Shown piece after piece: positions 20,014 through 32,375 of a stretch of 64,000 nt of DNA. The position numbers and the translations under genes were made by a program. Position 1 is the stretch's first letter; each line of letters begins with the position of its first letter. The DNA is from Meandrina meandrites. Its lineage: Eukaryota; Cnidaria; Anthozoa; Scleractinia; Meandrinidae. The notes beneath the pieces are model-generated. The model was not told the origin of the DNA, did not search any database, and worked only from the letters and a program-made list of their open reading frames with translations. The stretch covers positions 12,834,903 through 12,898,902 of the forward strand of contig OY855914.1 in the NCBI GenBank assembly GCA_963693305.1, given 5' to 3'.

Positions 20014-22349
20014 ATGCCCACTCACGATGATGAGTTAACTGCGTGCGAAGGAGCGCTAACCGCAAAGGAGTGTCTTGAGGCTCTAAGAGAAAAGGGATCA
20101 GAAAAGACCCCTGGCACCGACGGCCTACCAGCCAAATTCTACAAAGTATTTTGGAAAGATATCTCCAGCACCCTAATCAGTGCACTAAACTACGCTTATG
20201 AAATTGGAAAACTCTCAATAACCCAGAGAAGAGGCATTATAAAACTCGTCCCTAAGAAAGATGCAGAACCTTTTTTTATAAAGAACTGGAGACCCCTAAC
20301 CTCCTGAACAGTGATTACAAAATAGCGGCAAAGTCAATTGCTAATCGTTTAAAATCTTTCCTCCCCAATCTCATCAATTACGACCAGACTGGTTTTAAAA
20401 GAGGTAGATTTATTGGAGAAAACATCCGCCTTATTGAGAGTGTCATTGGCTACGCCAAAGAAAACAACATACCAGGATTACTTTTGTTTTTAGATTTTGA
20501 AAAAGCTTTTGACATGATAGAATGGTCTTTCATTAAAAAAACTTTTCAATATTTTGGTTTGGCAGTAGCATTTTAAAATGGTTGAACCTGTTTTATTGCG
20601 GCCCAGAAAGCTGGGTTTTGAACAATGGCTGGGCGAGTGACTTTTTCGAAATTCAAAGAGGTGTAAGACAAGGTTGCCCTCTCTCCCTATCTTTTCGCTT
20701 TGTCGGCTGAAATGCTAGTTAAGGCAATTCGTGAAAATAAAAGCATTAAAGGGATCTTTGTGAACAGTAACGAAATAAAGTTGAGTCAGTATGCAGACGA
20801 TACAACTCTAATACTAGAAGGGACAAAGGAATCCCTAAAAGCAGCTCTTAAAACACTAGATGACTTTTACGAAGTTTCTGGTTTAAAACTTAATGACAAA
20901 AAAACAGAAGCTTTTTGGATTGGAGCAAATTATGGCAAAGGTGAATTATCAATTCCTGGAAAAAAATTTAAATGGCCTAAATATAAAGTTAAAGCTTTAG
21001 GCATCTGGTTTTCAAATGACCCGGAAGCAACAGCAACTTTAAATTATAACGAAAAACTAGATAAGGTCCGGAACGTTTTAAGTTGCTGGAAATACTGTAG
21101 ACTTACTCTAATTGGAAAGATATCAGTCCTCAAAAGCCTGTTTTCAAAAGCTCGTTTATGTGCTCTCTCCTTTACACACAAATGCGAAAACAATCAAAGA
21201 AGTAAACAAGCTATTCTTTTCATTCCTTTGGAATGAAAAAGGAGATAAAATCAAACGAGACATTATAATAAATGATTATTCAAACGGGGGACTAAAAATG
21301 ATAGACATAGTCTTTTAGAAAATCGCTGAAAGCTACACGGATTAAAAAATAACTAGACGACGAAAACCATGGAAAATGGAAATATTTTTTCGATGTAGAG
21401 TTAGATCGTTTTGGTGGCACAACCGTCTTCACTGGTAATTTAAACAGGAAAGACACCATTGAGAATCTTAAGATCAAGAATTGCTTTATAAATGAAATAC
21501 TTTCAATTGGGCAGAGGTTAATTTTGATGAAAACATGTCCGAGAAGCAATTTCTTGGACAAATGTTATGGCACAACTCACTCATAAGAATCGATAACTGT
21601 CCTGTTTTCTATCGAGACTGGTTTGAGAAGGGAGTTGCGAAAGTAAAACATTTGAAAGGAGAAAATAACCAATTTTTATCATTAGCTGAACTACAGGACA
21701 AATACAGCTTTGCAGTTTGTCCTCTAAAATATTTCGGACTGCTGTCTGCTCTTTAATCTCTTTGGAAGTCATGTAAAAACAACTGTATCAACTACAGCAA
21801 CAATAGTGAAACCTTTGTGGCAAGATTACAAAAATGCCAAAGTGCGAGCAAACTGGTATATACCAAGCTGCTTTCCACAAAGCGCATGCCATCAACCCAT
21901 AATCAACAAAAATGGATAAAAGATTGTAACCAAAATGATGATGCTCATGAAATCAACTGGTCGGAAGCTACCAGCTGGCCTCTAAACACACTAAAAGCAC
22001 GAGAATTATTGAATTCCAAAACAAATTTTTGCGTAGAAGAATTTCAACTAACGACTTCTTGACAAAAATTGGAATAAAAGACAACCCGAATTGCTCTTTC
22101 TGTCACCGTGAACCGGAGAAACTGCTTCATCTCTTTTGGTCCTGTCCTAAAGTGGCCTCCTTCTGGCATAACTTAACCGCAAAGCTGACTTTGCTTCACA
22201 TTACACCCGAACATTACACGTTAGATATACTTGTTGCACTTGGTTTGAAGCCAGATTCATCTAAAAACTGCCAGCATATAACTTTCTCTACCTTCTGGCC
22301 AGAAATTATATCTGGATCAGCAAAAGAAATGAAACCGCACCAAAGGTAG
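20014..22349 (+). pseudogene. LINE ORF2: reverse transcriptase and C-terminal zinc knuckle, frameshifted
   Basis: RT motifs in order: EKTPGTDGLPAKFYKVFW (20100), KNWRPLT then a frame change near 20303, DQTGFKRGRFIGENIR (20384), LLFLDFEKAFDMIEW with the first catalytic Asp (20480), RGVRQGCPLS (20658), YADDT with the catalytic pair (20790) and GLKLNDKKTEAFWIG. The linker and CSFCHREPEKLLHLFWSC (CCHC-like, about 22095) close the protein. Frame changes occur near 20303, 20575, 20690, 21200, 21320 and 22050. The endonuclease domain is absent. Confidence 0.85.
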
Positions 22350-22745
22350 TAGTTTTCCTTCAATACCTCAAATCATTTTACGAAATTGAGACAAACGCAA
22401 GTACCACTCTATCAAAAGAGTGGGGAAAAATAAGGGCCTTTTTTCAGCAACCCTCTGATTCTGTACACATCAGTATATCCTGATCCACTGTACATGTTTC
22501 TCCGGCTTTAACTGGGTGTATAATCGCTTCACAACCGCTTTTTCTTCTTCAAGTGCATTTACTGAGAATATAAGGTTTTGAGTAATATCTAATAATGAGA
22601 ACTGCTTGTAAATAGTATATTGTAGTGTGTTGGAGTTAGTGAGTAATATTGTAATTTGTTAATGTAGTGTATATCTTTCAAATAGTTTTTTTTATTTTTT
22701 TAAAAAAAAACAATGTAATTAATTTATATGTAGTGCTTCCTTCAA

Positions 22746-24040
22746 TGTAAAGCACTTTTGTGTAAGCGTAAAATTGTACTTTACATTACAATTAAATTTA
22801 AAGGTACAGGATTCGCCAGCTTTTCAGATGAGTGGTGGCACTTTGACACCTCCTTCACAACTTCTGTTGCCATTTTGGAAAATTTGGAGTCAAAGGAGAT
22901 GCTGAAAAACATTTTTTATATTCACACCATTTTGACAAAAGTAAATGAATGACCCATGACCAAACATTGCGCATCACGCACATGTTGATTTGATCACATA
23001 CAATGCTCTTTAGGGTGATAAACTGAAAACAAAATGTGAACATGTTCTGCTTTTATTTAGTTTTAAATCAAACGTAGAGGTGTGGATGTCACAATCGAAT
23101 TCCGTGAAATTATTGTTCCATTTGGTCATTGACTTCACCATAATATAATCACAGCAACTTGCAGCATACTTACAATCACTGGCAAATATAAAAACATTGT
23201 ACCAAGATCATGTGCTTTATTGAAGTTGACCGCTGACCAGATATTGGTTTCCATTAGATCACAGGCTCAAGTCCTATATTTTTTTCTGTCTAGGGTATCA
23301 ACAGGATTTTGCAAGCAGAATTTCTGTGATTGGAGTTGACGGTCAATGACAGTACTATCAATGAGTGTATTTTTACAAATTATTAAGGACCAGCCAAAAA
23401 TGTATATGTGAAGCTTCGCTTTTAGGCTTGGGGTTGTTTACCAATAACAGAGCTCAATAAATAGATTTTTTACCTTCAAAATGTTACATGTACACTGCAG
23501 TTCCCAAAATTTAAGGACATTATTATGTGGTATTTCCTGGAGAATTGCCCTGGCCGGCCTTTATATAACTACAAATCATTCATTCATGTACAAGTGAATG
23601 TGATTGAAAACCTAAAGCATATAGCAATGTCCAGAGTAACACATGATCTGAGGAGGGTCAACGAACTAACAGAGAGATTGATTTCATGTAGTCTTGCAGC
23701 TAGACTGTTTCCTGTTTCAGTTTTTTAGACCTAAACCCTCAAAGAAGCCTTCAATGTCATGTGGGAGGCAGAAGCTATAATGTTCCAGCATAAATCCATT
23801 TATCAGATGACCCACTAACTTATAACTGTGAACAATAGAAAGGGCCATTCTGGTACATCCCACATTTAAGTCCATTCATTGCTAGCTTCCAGCATCTACC
23901 AACCACACATAAACGATGAAACCAGTCAGCTCAAATATTTAAAAATAGATGTCGGATTGATGCCACCATGGTAATTATAAATATGATCAGAATTCTTTTT
24001 GACTCAAATGTGTCACTTTTCACCCAGTAAAATCTCATCT
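22746..24040. other. Unique sequence; source of the rearranged copy at 62.3 kb
   Basis: No recognisable gene. The ORF at 23525-23728 has no known pattern. Segments 23221-23246, 23545-23602 and 23779-23867 reappear joined together at 62297-62483. Confidence 0.6.
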
Positions 24041-25060
24041 TGTGATGGAGGCACAATGGACTAAGGGTTAAGTGTAACATGTTGGACCACAAATCCGTGG
24101 GTCTAAATCAATCCCTGTCCAGGGTTGTTGTGTTAGCTTCTTAGACAAGACACCACTGATATATTAAGAAAAGAACTTTTTGCAATTTACAAGTGTCAAC
24201 ACTCTGCAGACAAAGAATACTCAATTTATAGCCAGTGTGGGTGAGCTGAGTAATGAAATGTTTAGTGGCTGGTTAAACAAATGATCACCATTTCAATTCT
24301 TCTGAATAGTTCTGAAGGAAATGTATGCAGAGCAGTATGGAGAATTTTTAATGCTGACATCAACGCTTAAAGGGCCCAAGGTTGAAGCAATTCTCCATCA
24401 GTGAACACCTACTTTGTAGTCAGTTTGTGGAGTGCCCTGACCTAATGGTTAGTGGATTGGACTCCTCATTGGTCAGTCTGGTGTTGAGCCCTTGTTGAGT
24501 CATCGTGTTGTGTGTTCCTTGGCAAGACCCTCTACTCTAATAATCCCTTCTCCACCTAGGAGTACAGATGGCACTGTGGAACTCTGTTAACACTCACTCT
24601 GTGCAGGAGACAGTGGCCTAATGGCTACATGTAACATGCTGGAGTGCAGATTGTTAGATTCAGAGCAGTCCCCAGCTCAAGGTTGGCCAAATGGGAGAAA
24701 AATTCTTCGTGATTTAAAAGAGTCATCACTTTGCAGTCAAGGAATGCTCAGTTTGTAGCCAGTGCGGGGGAACAGTGACCAAATGGTGAGTGGCTGATCA
24801 GTAGGTCTGAAATTGGGCCCTGGCTGGAGTCATTGCGTCAAGTTCATGGGCAAGGCACTATTCACAGAGTGCTTCCCTCCACCTTGGAGTGCAGACTGGC
24901 ACTGACCAACTGTAAGAGCGTCCTGACAAATGCTGGTGTTCACCTGGGGTAGACAAGCATCCCATCAAGGGAGTGTGGCAATACTCCTAGGAACTTCATA
25001 CTACAGGAACCAGAGTTGAGCACCAGCACTGTTGCGCCATCTGGCTTCTCGTGGCTATAG
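24040..25060 (+). repeat. tRNA-like SINE copies in partial tandem
   Basis: Related blocks lie about 545 bp apart: GCAGACAAAGAATACTCAAT-n-TAGCCAGTG at 24206 and GCAGTCAAGGAATGCTCAGT-n-TAGCCAGTG at 24733; ATGTAACATGCTGGA-type blocks at about 24078 and 24624; and CCTAATGGTTAGTGG/ACCAAATGGTGAGTGG at 24441 and 24778, like degenerate tRNA A boxes. The last part (24880-25060) has CATCCCATCAAGGG and GCAATACTCCTAG, the tail of a SINE I associate with corals. The copies are old and diverged. Confidence 0.55.
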
Positions 25061-25146
25061 TTTTAAATAACTAAGAATAATAATAATAATTAAGTCTATG
25101 TATATAATAGCAACCTTCCATTTTGTAAAATTTTCCTTTTACTCAG

Positions 25147-25389
25147 AAAACATTGATGACGGAGAGGCTCTTAGACAGCTCATTGAAGCTGAAAAACAAC
25201 TGCTTGGAAACAATTTTCCCCAAGCAGTTATGACACTAGGCTGCTGTGCTATTGGAGCCAACTACGAACTTATTGTCAAAGAGTACGGAGGATATGGGCT
25301 TCCTGTCCTGTATGGAGCTCCACAATCTGCTAAAACTACAGCTTTGAAAGCAGCTCTTTCTGTTTTTGGAGAGAGTGACATAGTTCAAG
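25147..25389 (+). CDS. Candidate exon of a P-loop ATPase-like gene (Walker A exon)
   Basis: The acceptor TTTACTCAG precedes an 81-codon open segment that ends at CAAG|GTAATA, phase 1. It encodes EAEKQLLGNNFPQAVMTLGC and then YGLPVLYGAPQSAKTTALKA. The GAPQSAKT segment is a Walker-A-like nucleotide-binding loop with Ala in place of the last Gly. I associate this with uncharacterised helicase/primase-like ATPases found in corals and molluscs, but cannot name the family. The segment is probably host DNA, since no transposon motif adjoins it. Confidence 0.55.
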
Positions 25390-26134
25390 GTAATAAAATA
25401 TGTGTGTGAACTTTGTAGGACTTTACATTGGTGCAGGTCGGAAAAAATCTTGGCCATACATAACTCAATGCAGGTTGAGGCTTAAAAGCACAACATCTCA
25501 GGGGTTTTTTCATTGAAGAGAAAAGCAATCTCTTAGGGTCAGTTTTGACTTACATACTGACCAGGGAGTTGAAAATGTAGCATTCCACACCCTTTTTACC
25601 AAAATCAGAAATATAAACCTGACGACAGTGAAAAGTTGTCTGGACTTCTTGTCTATTTCATATGTGAATATCTTAAATAACCTATCATAACTTAATTACT
25701 AAGACAAAGGCTCTGACCAACTTGTAAATACAAAGGATGTAGTAGTATACTCCCTGTGCTGACAATCTCTTATAAATTTGGAGATCACATGTCAAATGAG
25801 CTTGATCCTACCTAACCACCCTACCAAATGAAAAATGTACAATTGCTAGCTTTAATGTAAAATTTTTGTGCACTTGAAATGTTCAAAAAAAACATTATGA
25901 TTGGTATATTGCTCTTATTTATAAAAAATACCTCATTTAGTAGTTCTAGATGAAAAAAAAAAACACTAAAGACCACTTCACCCAACATTAAATTTTGCAA
26001 CATTTTGAAAATTTATTTCATTGTGAACATTTTTAGCCTAGTCACAATTAATTTACCCTGGGAAATTGATTGACTGTACGTATGTTTACAACATTCATTG
26101 TTCATTCTCTTATCAAATACACATGACATTTAAG
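25390..26134. other. Intron-like stretch between candidate ATPase exons
   Basis: AT-rich with no other recognisable feature. It must hide a small exon or a frame break, given the phase mismatch. Confidence 0.4.
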
Positions 26135-26236
26135 GCTGTTATGGATAGGGCAAGCTCTACGACCATCCCATTCGGTTGGGACGATGCAGAAAACAGCTCT
26201 ATAATGAAGCAAGTGGCAGTTGCTTTTTTCAATCAA
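26135..26236 (+). CDS. Candidate exon of the same P-loop ATPase-like gene
   Basis: It encodes AVMDRASSTTIPFGWDDAEN and then MKQVAVAFFNQ. The IPFGWDD segment looks like the acidic (Walker-B-like) core expected about 30 residues after the Walker A exon. The acceptor is ATTTAAG and the donor TCAA|GTAAGT (strong). Its start phase (0) does not match the phase 1 end of the previous exon, and its end phase (0) does not match the next one. Either small exons are unseen or the gene is damaged. Confidence 0.5.
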
Positions 26237-26649
26237 GTAAGTCCAATAATTTATTCAGTGTTTCTCAACAAGAAATGGCCAAATGAGGCATAATGTCATT
26301 CATACATACATATTTTCGTTGTCATATTAGAGAGCTCTGCAAATAGGGTGGGCAGTGATGCCCCAATTACACAAAGTTTTGCTTTGACCTCATGAGCTGC
26401 TTCCCCCACATGTTTCTCAGTTTCTTAATTGCAAGGCTTGAAATCTTCAATAATATTATGATACATAACAATACAGAAATCACATGTTTCTCCTTTTGCA
26501 ATCACAATGAAGTTATGATTTTTATCTCTACTTACTACTTATGCCATTTTCAATTTGACAGATTTGATTTTAGGCTTAAGTATATTTTTTGTAACTATAT
26601 TAACTGTCTTTAATGTAAAGTTAATACATCAATAACAAATTTTTACAAG

Positions 26650-26731
26650 GAGGAACTCCCAGTTATCATGGGCTGTTGGTTCCAAGAACTTTTCCACTTA
26701 TTACAACAAATGTGGATGGAAGTAGCTTAAA
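26650..26731 (+). CDS. Candidate third exon of the P-loop ATPase-like gene
   Basis: It encodes GGTPSYHGLLVPRTFPLITT followed by NVDGSSLK. The pattern (variable glycine-rich stretch, then PRTFPLITTN) is what follows the acidic motif in the family I have in mind. The acceptor is TTTACAAG and the donor TTAAA|GTATGT. It needs one carried-in base, which the preceding exon does not supply. Peptide continuity with FFNQ of the previous exon would be natural, so a one-base indel is possible. Confidence 0.45.
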
Positions 26732-27417
26732 GTATGTTCAGACTACACCAATTAATATCTGTTCAGTAGTTAAGATAATGTTCTCACTACTAGGTAAATT
26801 TCTGTTCTCATTGGCTGAAACGTGTTTCTGTTTCTTATATTACTCTGAAAAATAAATAGGAAACAAGTACATGTCACCTGTTCGAAACTTTTCAAAGCAC
26901 TTTGAAAACCATATTGAAAATGCTTTGCAAATCCCTCAAAAATTCTCTGCAAACCTTGAAACGACCGCCATGTAATTACAGTCACGCGCACCGAACCATA
27001 CACACAAGTTTTTGATTAGTTTGATGGCTTCCGGTTGCACAACGGTCAATACAAACGGTCTGTGAAACGTTCAGTTTCAACTGGTTTTACAAACCCTGAA
27101 GACATTTCCCGTACAAAAAACTTACGTTTCACTCATATGAAAGGACTTAACACATGAGAATTGTTTTCACGCTGTCAATGTGTAGTTGCGCACACTGCGG
27201 TCAGCGGTTATGACATTTAGGATAGGGCCCGTATGTAGAGCACATGGTTAGTTTTCGCTCGCGTGTGAAGTTTGGACCGCCATTACTACAGTTGTTGTTC
27301 TTATTCGATGTAATTTCTACGGATTGAAGCATTACAGCATTATTCTTGTCAACTCTGCCTACACTCTTTAATTACGACTCGTGTCTACGCGACATTATTT
27401 GGTGCCGGGACCAGAAT

Positions 27418-28347
27418 ATGGCAGAGAATCTCGCGAAACTTCAAGCATCTCGAGCCGGCTACCGAGCTCATCTGACGCAAACACGCAAGAAGGCGCTGCA
27501 AATAATGGCCAAGGAAACGCCGAGTGAACTTGACCTCGTCTCTCTGAATAACATACTGGAGCAACTGGCCAGAAAGAAGTCAATTCTCAAGGAATTAGAC
27601 CAAAAAATCGCCACTTTACTTGAAGATCCGGCTGAACTTGAAAAGGAGATTTTCGACACAGAAGTTATCCAAGAGGACATCGATGAGACCTCTTCACAGA
27701 TAAGTACCTTTATTCACCATTCATTATCTGTTAAGAAATCTCCTCCGAGTACTTCTCAGTCTAATACATCTAACCAGGGAACGCCGCCAGTTGTAATACC
27801 CGACTCGGAAAACGCACAAGCACCTCCCGGGACTTTATCAGACTCTAGTTTTGCAGAGACCTCAGCACCTCAAGAAATTCTTAATGAAACAACCGCCAGC
27901 GGAACCTTTCAAGCCCCTCAAGTTCCCTCGGGCGCACAACCACCCTTACAAGTCCAAATGGCAAACACACCAAACCCTATGCAAGCCCTATCAAGTAACC
28001 AGGCCAGTTCCCCCAACCATGGTAGTCGTCTCCCCAAACTGAATCTTCCAACATTTACGGGAAACCCACTTCACTGGTGTACGTTTTGGGACTCATTTGA
28101 AGCTTCAGTCCACTCCAACTCAAATCTTAGTGGGGTACAAAAGTTCAGTTATCTCCAGGCCCAGCTAGTCGGGGATGCATCTAGAGCTATAGCTGGCTTT
28201 CCCCTTACCAACAACAATTACGAACAAGCTGTTAATCTTCTCAAGGAACGTTTTGGCCAGCCCAGCAAAATAATTAACGCGCACATGCAAGCCCTACTGG
28301 ATCGTTCAAGCCCTTCTTATCAATTAACAAGCTTGCAATTATTCTAA
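27418..28347 (+). pseudogene. BEL/Pao gag-like N-terminal region, ended by a premature stop
   Basis: The start at 27418 (MAENLAKLQASRAGYRAHLT) was chosen because it follows the primer-binding site; the frame is open upstream only through the LTR end. It has a coiled-coil (residues 1-100), a Ser/Thr/Pro-rich linker, and a DUF1759-like capsid block (LPTFTGNPLHWCTFWDSFEA). The stop at 28345-28347 falls within that domain and the same frame resumes at once, so it looks like a single nonsense change. Confidence 0.8.
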
Positions 28348-30141
28348 GATTCTATGGAAAACCATGTGAGAGGTTTGGGGTCACTTGGAAAATCACATGA
28401 AACCTATGGAGATTTGCTCGTCCCAATTGTCCTGGGAAAGCTACCTCATGAACTAAGACAGAACCTAGCCCGTGAACATGATAGTCTGGAATGGAAATTT
28501 CAACAGCTAAGAGAAGCCATTCTGAAGGAAATTAGGATCTTAGAGGCTGGTATCAATGTTAATTCGCCAAACATATCCCAACATGGAACCTCCTCAACAG
28601 TAACAAGCCAATTCCTCACCCAGACTCAAGGAAAACAGCCAAACCTCGCAAAGTCTAAAACACCTGCTAAAAGGAAGTGCACCTACTGCAAAGGCCCCCA
28701 TCCATCATATCATTGTAATGTGGTTACTGATTGTCAGCAAAGGTGGTCCATAATTAAGAAGGAAAGACTTTGTTTCAACTGTCTAGGGAACCACAAGTCT
28801 TCCACTTGCCAGTCAAAGTACCGTTGCCACAAATGTAGAGGAAAACATCATACAAGTCTTTGTCCAGGTGAACAAATGTCAGGGGGGACCCCTACTGACC
28901 TTACAGCTCCCACCAGTAGCCCTCAAGGTACAAGTCAACAGCCAGCATCATCTGTTCATGCTACCCTTGCACCAATCACAGATCCCTCATCTTCATCTCG
29001 TGTCCCAACCAGTGGTGGTCGCACTTCACTATTGAAAACAGCTATGGCAACCGTCAGCAAAGATCATGTCTATTGTGAAGCAAACATTCTTCTTGATGAA
29101 GGAGCACAACGCTCATTTATTACTCAAACACTAGCCAATCAACTTGGCTTACCACTAACAGAAACGGAATCAATTTCGTTATCAGCCTTTGGAGCCCAAC
29201 CATCAGCAAGCAGATATTTACCAGTTGCCACTATCAATGTTGTAACCACTCATGGAGAGAAAATTCCATTACGTGTCCTTGTGGTAGAAAAAATTGCAAC
29301 ACCCCTTCAAAATCATCTCTGCAGACAGATCCAAGACATGCCACACCTTCGGGGATTGAGACTTGCCCATCCCATCACCTCAGATGAACACTTTGCCATT
29401 TCTCTCCTGATTGGAGCAGACCATTACTGGGACATAGTTAATGACACAGTTATCCGTGGACAGGGACCAACTGCTGTTGCCTCAAAGCTTGGCTACCTGT
29501 TATCTGGACCACTGCAAACCTCTCTTATCAGACCCTCTGAAACTGTTGTCAATTTACTGCACACCCTATCATCTACTAAGAAAGAAGAGTTTGACCTGGA
29601 ACAGTTCTGGTCCTTGGAAGCTTTGGGCATCTCTCCACAAGAAGAGGAAGACAATCATGAAGTTTTCCTGGAAAACTACATCAACACCTCAATCACAAGA
29701 AATCAAGATGGCAGTTACAATGCAAAATTCCTTTGGAAGGAAGACTCCCCGCTGCTCCCAGCAAACTACATGAAGTGTGAAAGGCGCACCCGGTCTATGG
29801 TTCGTCGCCTTGCTGCTACACCCCAACTCTTGACTACCTATGGGAACATTATAGCTGAACAAGAAGCACGCGGTTTCATTGAGAGAGTTGATGATGCACA
29901 GCCTTCGGACAATGCACACTATATCCCTCACCACCCAGTAAGGAAAGACTCAGCTACAACACCAATCAGAATCGTTTATGACTGCAGCTTCCACTCTTCA
30001 TTCGACAACCCCAGCCTGAATGACTGCCTTCATGCTGGCCCACCATTCCTTAATGACGTGTTCGATTCTTCTGCGGTTCCGCACCTTCACCTATGGCTTG
30101 TCAACAGATATCGAAAAGGCATTTCTCCATGTTGGCCTTGA
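28348..30141 (+). pseudogene. BEL/Pao gag end, protease and start of reverse transcriptase
   Basis: This is the continuing frame after the stop. It holds three CCHC zinc knuckles (CTYCKGPHPSYHC, CFNCLGNHKSSTC, CHKCRGKHHTSLC), a DUF1758/A17-type protease (ILLDEGAQRSFITQTLANQL), and the RT start (IRIVYDCSFHSSFDNPSLND). It is lost to a frame change near 30085. Confidence 0.85.
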
Positions 30142-31795
30142 CGAAAGTGATAGAGACTTCACCAGATTTTTCTGGTTATCCAACCCTGAGGATCCAGAAA
30201 GCGAGTTCCAAGTGTACCGCTTCAAGACTGTCCTGTTTGGCTCTACCAGCTCCCCATTCATGTTAAATGCAACACTTCACCACCACCTAACCAACTACAG
30301 CACAGCTGTGGCTGAGGATATGAAGGGGAATATCTATGTTGATAATGTCATCTCGGGTTGCAATGAGGAACAGGACGCTGTTGACTACTATGTGGAAGCA
30401 CGGTCGATCATGAATGAAGCACACTTCAACCTCCGTTCCTGGTCTTCAAATAGCCCATCGCTTAGAGAGCAAGCTGCAAAGGATGATACCGCTGATGCAA
30501 ATAAAATTGTGAACATCCTTGGTCTGAAATGGAACACATCCTCAGATACCCTCAGTCTGACGCCCCAAAAAACCTCCCAGCCATCGGACCAACCTATCAC
30601 CAAACATTGTGTGCTACAAATCTCATCGAAGACCTATGATCCACTTGGACTTTTGTCCCCTGTAACCATCAGGGCCAAACTTCTTATCCAAGAACTATGG
30701 CAACAAAAACTTGAATGGGATGAACCGCTTCCACTGGAACTCAGAACCAAATGGCACAGTATTGCAGAAGATATTCAAGAGACAAGCAAGATTACCCTAC
30801 CAAGATGTTTCTTCTCGGAATCTGAGTCACCAACCTCCACAACCTACTTACACGTATTTGCTGATAGTAGCCCCAAAGCATACGGAGCCGTCGCCTATGT
30901 TTCTCATGGTCATCAGTCTTCTCTAGTCATGGCAAAGTCTCGTGTTGCCCCCTTGAAAGAGTTAACCTTACCACAGTTGGAACTCATGGCAGCATTGATC
31001 GGCACAAGACTAGCCAACTTCATCTCCTGTGCCCTCAAGCCAAGGTACCCCAACCTAAAGGTCAAACTGTGGTCTGATAGTGAAATAGTCCTTCACTGGC
31101 TTCACAGTAACAAACATTTAAAACCATTCATTGGAAACCGCACTAGAGAGATCAAGAGTCTATTTCCAGTATCACTTTGGAGCCATTGCCCAACAAATGA
31201 CAACCCTGCCGACTTACTCACTCGAGGAATCAGCGCCACTGAGTTACACGCTTCAACCCTATGGAAGCACGGTCCACATTGGTTGCCATCTGAGTCACAG
31301 TGGCCATCTTGGAATTCCTCTCAAGTGTTGCACATACACACTCCTGAAGCAATCGCTGCTGAAGCCACCGCGGATGAATCCACTCAAACAGAACCAACAG
31401 AAGAGACAGCAGGCATTCACTGTTTTATGGATGCATCCCGATACAGTACCCTAACAAAGTTACTTACTGTCACAGCCTATGTCTTACGATTCGTGAAGAA
31501 CCTGCAGAACCGAGAGCCCAGACAGGTCGGACCGTTATCTGCTAAGGAACGACAACGGGCTCGCAACAAGTGGATCCAGAACTGTCAAGGATTGACCTAC
31601 ACTGCAGAAATTGCTAACCTCCTATCCCGCTCCAGTACGCGCCTACCCTTGGTGAGGCAGCTTCGCCTATTTCTTGATTGTGATGGTTTCATTCGTTGTG
31701 GGGGGAGGCTCCACAATGCTCCACTCAGTAACTCAGCCAAATGTCCATACCTACTACCACCAAACCATCCATTCACACCGCTGATTGTCTATGAC
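30085..31795 (+). pseudogene. BEL/Pao reverse transcriptase and RNase H
   Basis: RT continues with STDIEKAFLHVGLDESDRDF, VLFGSTSSPFMLNATL and the catalytic box NIYVDNVISG. Here the second Asp of the usual YxDD is Asn, which may be a lineage trait or an inactivating change. RNase H follows (YLHVFADSSPKAYGAVAYV, LPQLELMAALIGTRLA, LWSDSEIVLHWL) and then NDNPADLLTRG. The frame ends near 31795. Confidence 0.85.
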
Positions 31796-32375
31796 ACTCA
31801 TAGGAAGCAATTCAACAGTGACCGCACTCCGCCAAAACTTCTGGATAACCTCCATACGCCAGTACGTCAGAAAACTACTCCGGACATGTGTGACCTGTCG
31901 GAAGTTAGAGGGAGTAGCCTTCAGAGCTCCAGATCCTGCTCCTTTACCCAAACTGAGAGTCCAAGAAACAGCACCCTTTGCAGTAACTGGAGTGGATTTT
32001 ACTGGACCGTTATATGTGCGCTCAGAGAGCAGTGAGACCAAGTGCTACATCTGTCTATTCACGTGCGCTGTAACAAGAGCAGTACACTTGGAAGTTGTTT
32101 CTGACTTGACAGAGAGAAGCTTTCTGCAAGCATTCCGTCGCTTCACAAGCCGCAAGTCCCTACCTTACCACGTGATATCTGACAATGCTTCTACCTACCT
32201 GGCTGCCGCAGACGAACTCAAGCAACTCTTCCAATCACCCTCGCTAAAGGAATCCCTAAGCAGACAGGGTGTTGAATGGCAGTTTATTCCCAAGAGAGTG
32301 CCATGGTACGGGGGATTTTGGGAGCGTCTCATTGGGCTAACCAAGAAGGCTATCAAGAAAACACTAGGAATAAAA
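31785..32375 (+). pseudogene. BEL/Pao integrase, truncated
   Basis: The zinc-binding CVTCRKLEG is followed by the catalytic core with FAVTGVDFTGPLYV (D), YHVISDNASTYL (D) and YGGFWERLIGLTKKAIKK (E). Homology stops just after the Glu helix at about 32375 and the frame then runs into unrelated DNA until 32405. Confidence 0.85.

Larger units (their letters stand above)
19020..22745 (+). mobile_element. L1/Tx1-like LINE, endonuclease-deleted
   Basis: ORF1 (coiled-coil plus RNA-binding) is intact. ORF2 starts only in the reverse transcriptase fingers 175 bp later, so the apurinic endonuclease is missing. RT, linker and C-terminal CCHC regions follow in several frames. A 3' UTR with an A/T-rich tail (about 22690-22720) follows. 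It is an inactive copy. Confidence 0.85.
27210..32375 (+). mobile_element. BEL/Pao LTR retrotransposon, 3'-truncated
   Basis: A probable 5' LTR ends near 27396 and is followed by the primer-binding-site-like TGGTGCCGGGACCAG. Gag, protease, reverse transcriptase, RNase H and integrase follow in order with one in-frame stop (28345) and frame changes near 30085 and 31790. Similarity stops inside the integrase at about 32375 and no 3' LTR is present. The 5' LTR start (about 27210) is a guess. It lies beyond the candidate ATPase exons, in the same orientation. Confidence 0.85.

Noticed and set aside
29441..29773. Alternative-frame ORFs within the BEL and gypsy coding regions
   Set aside because: They are shadows of the pol frame with no motifs of their own.
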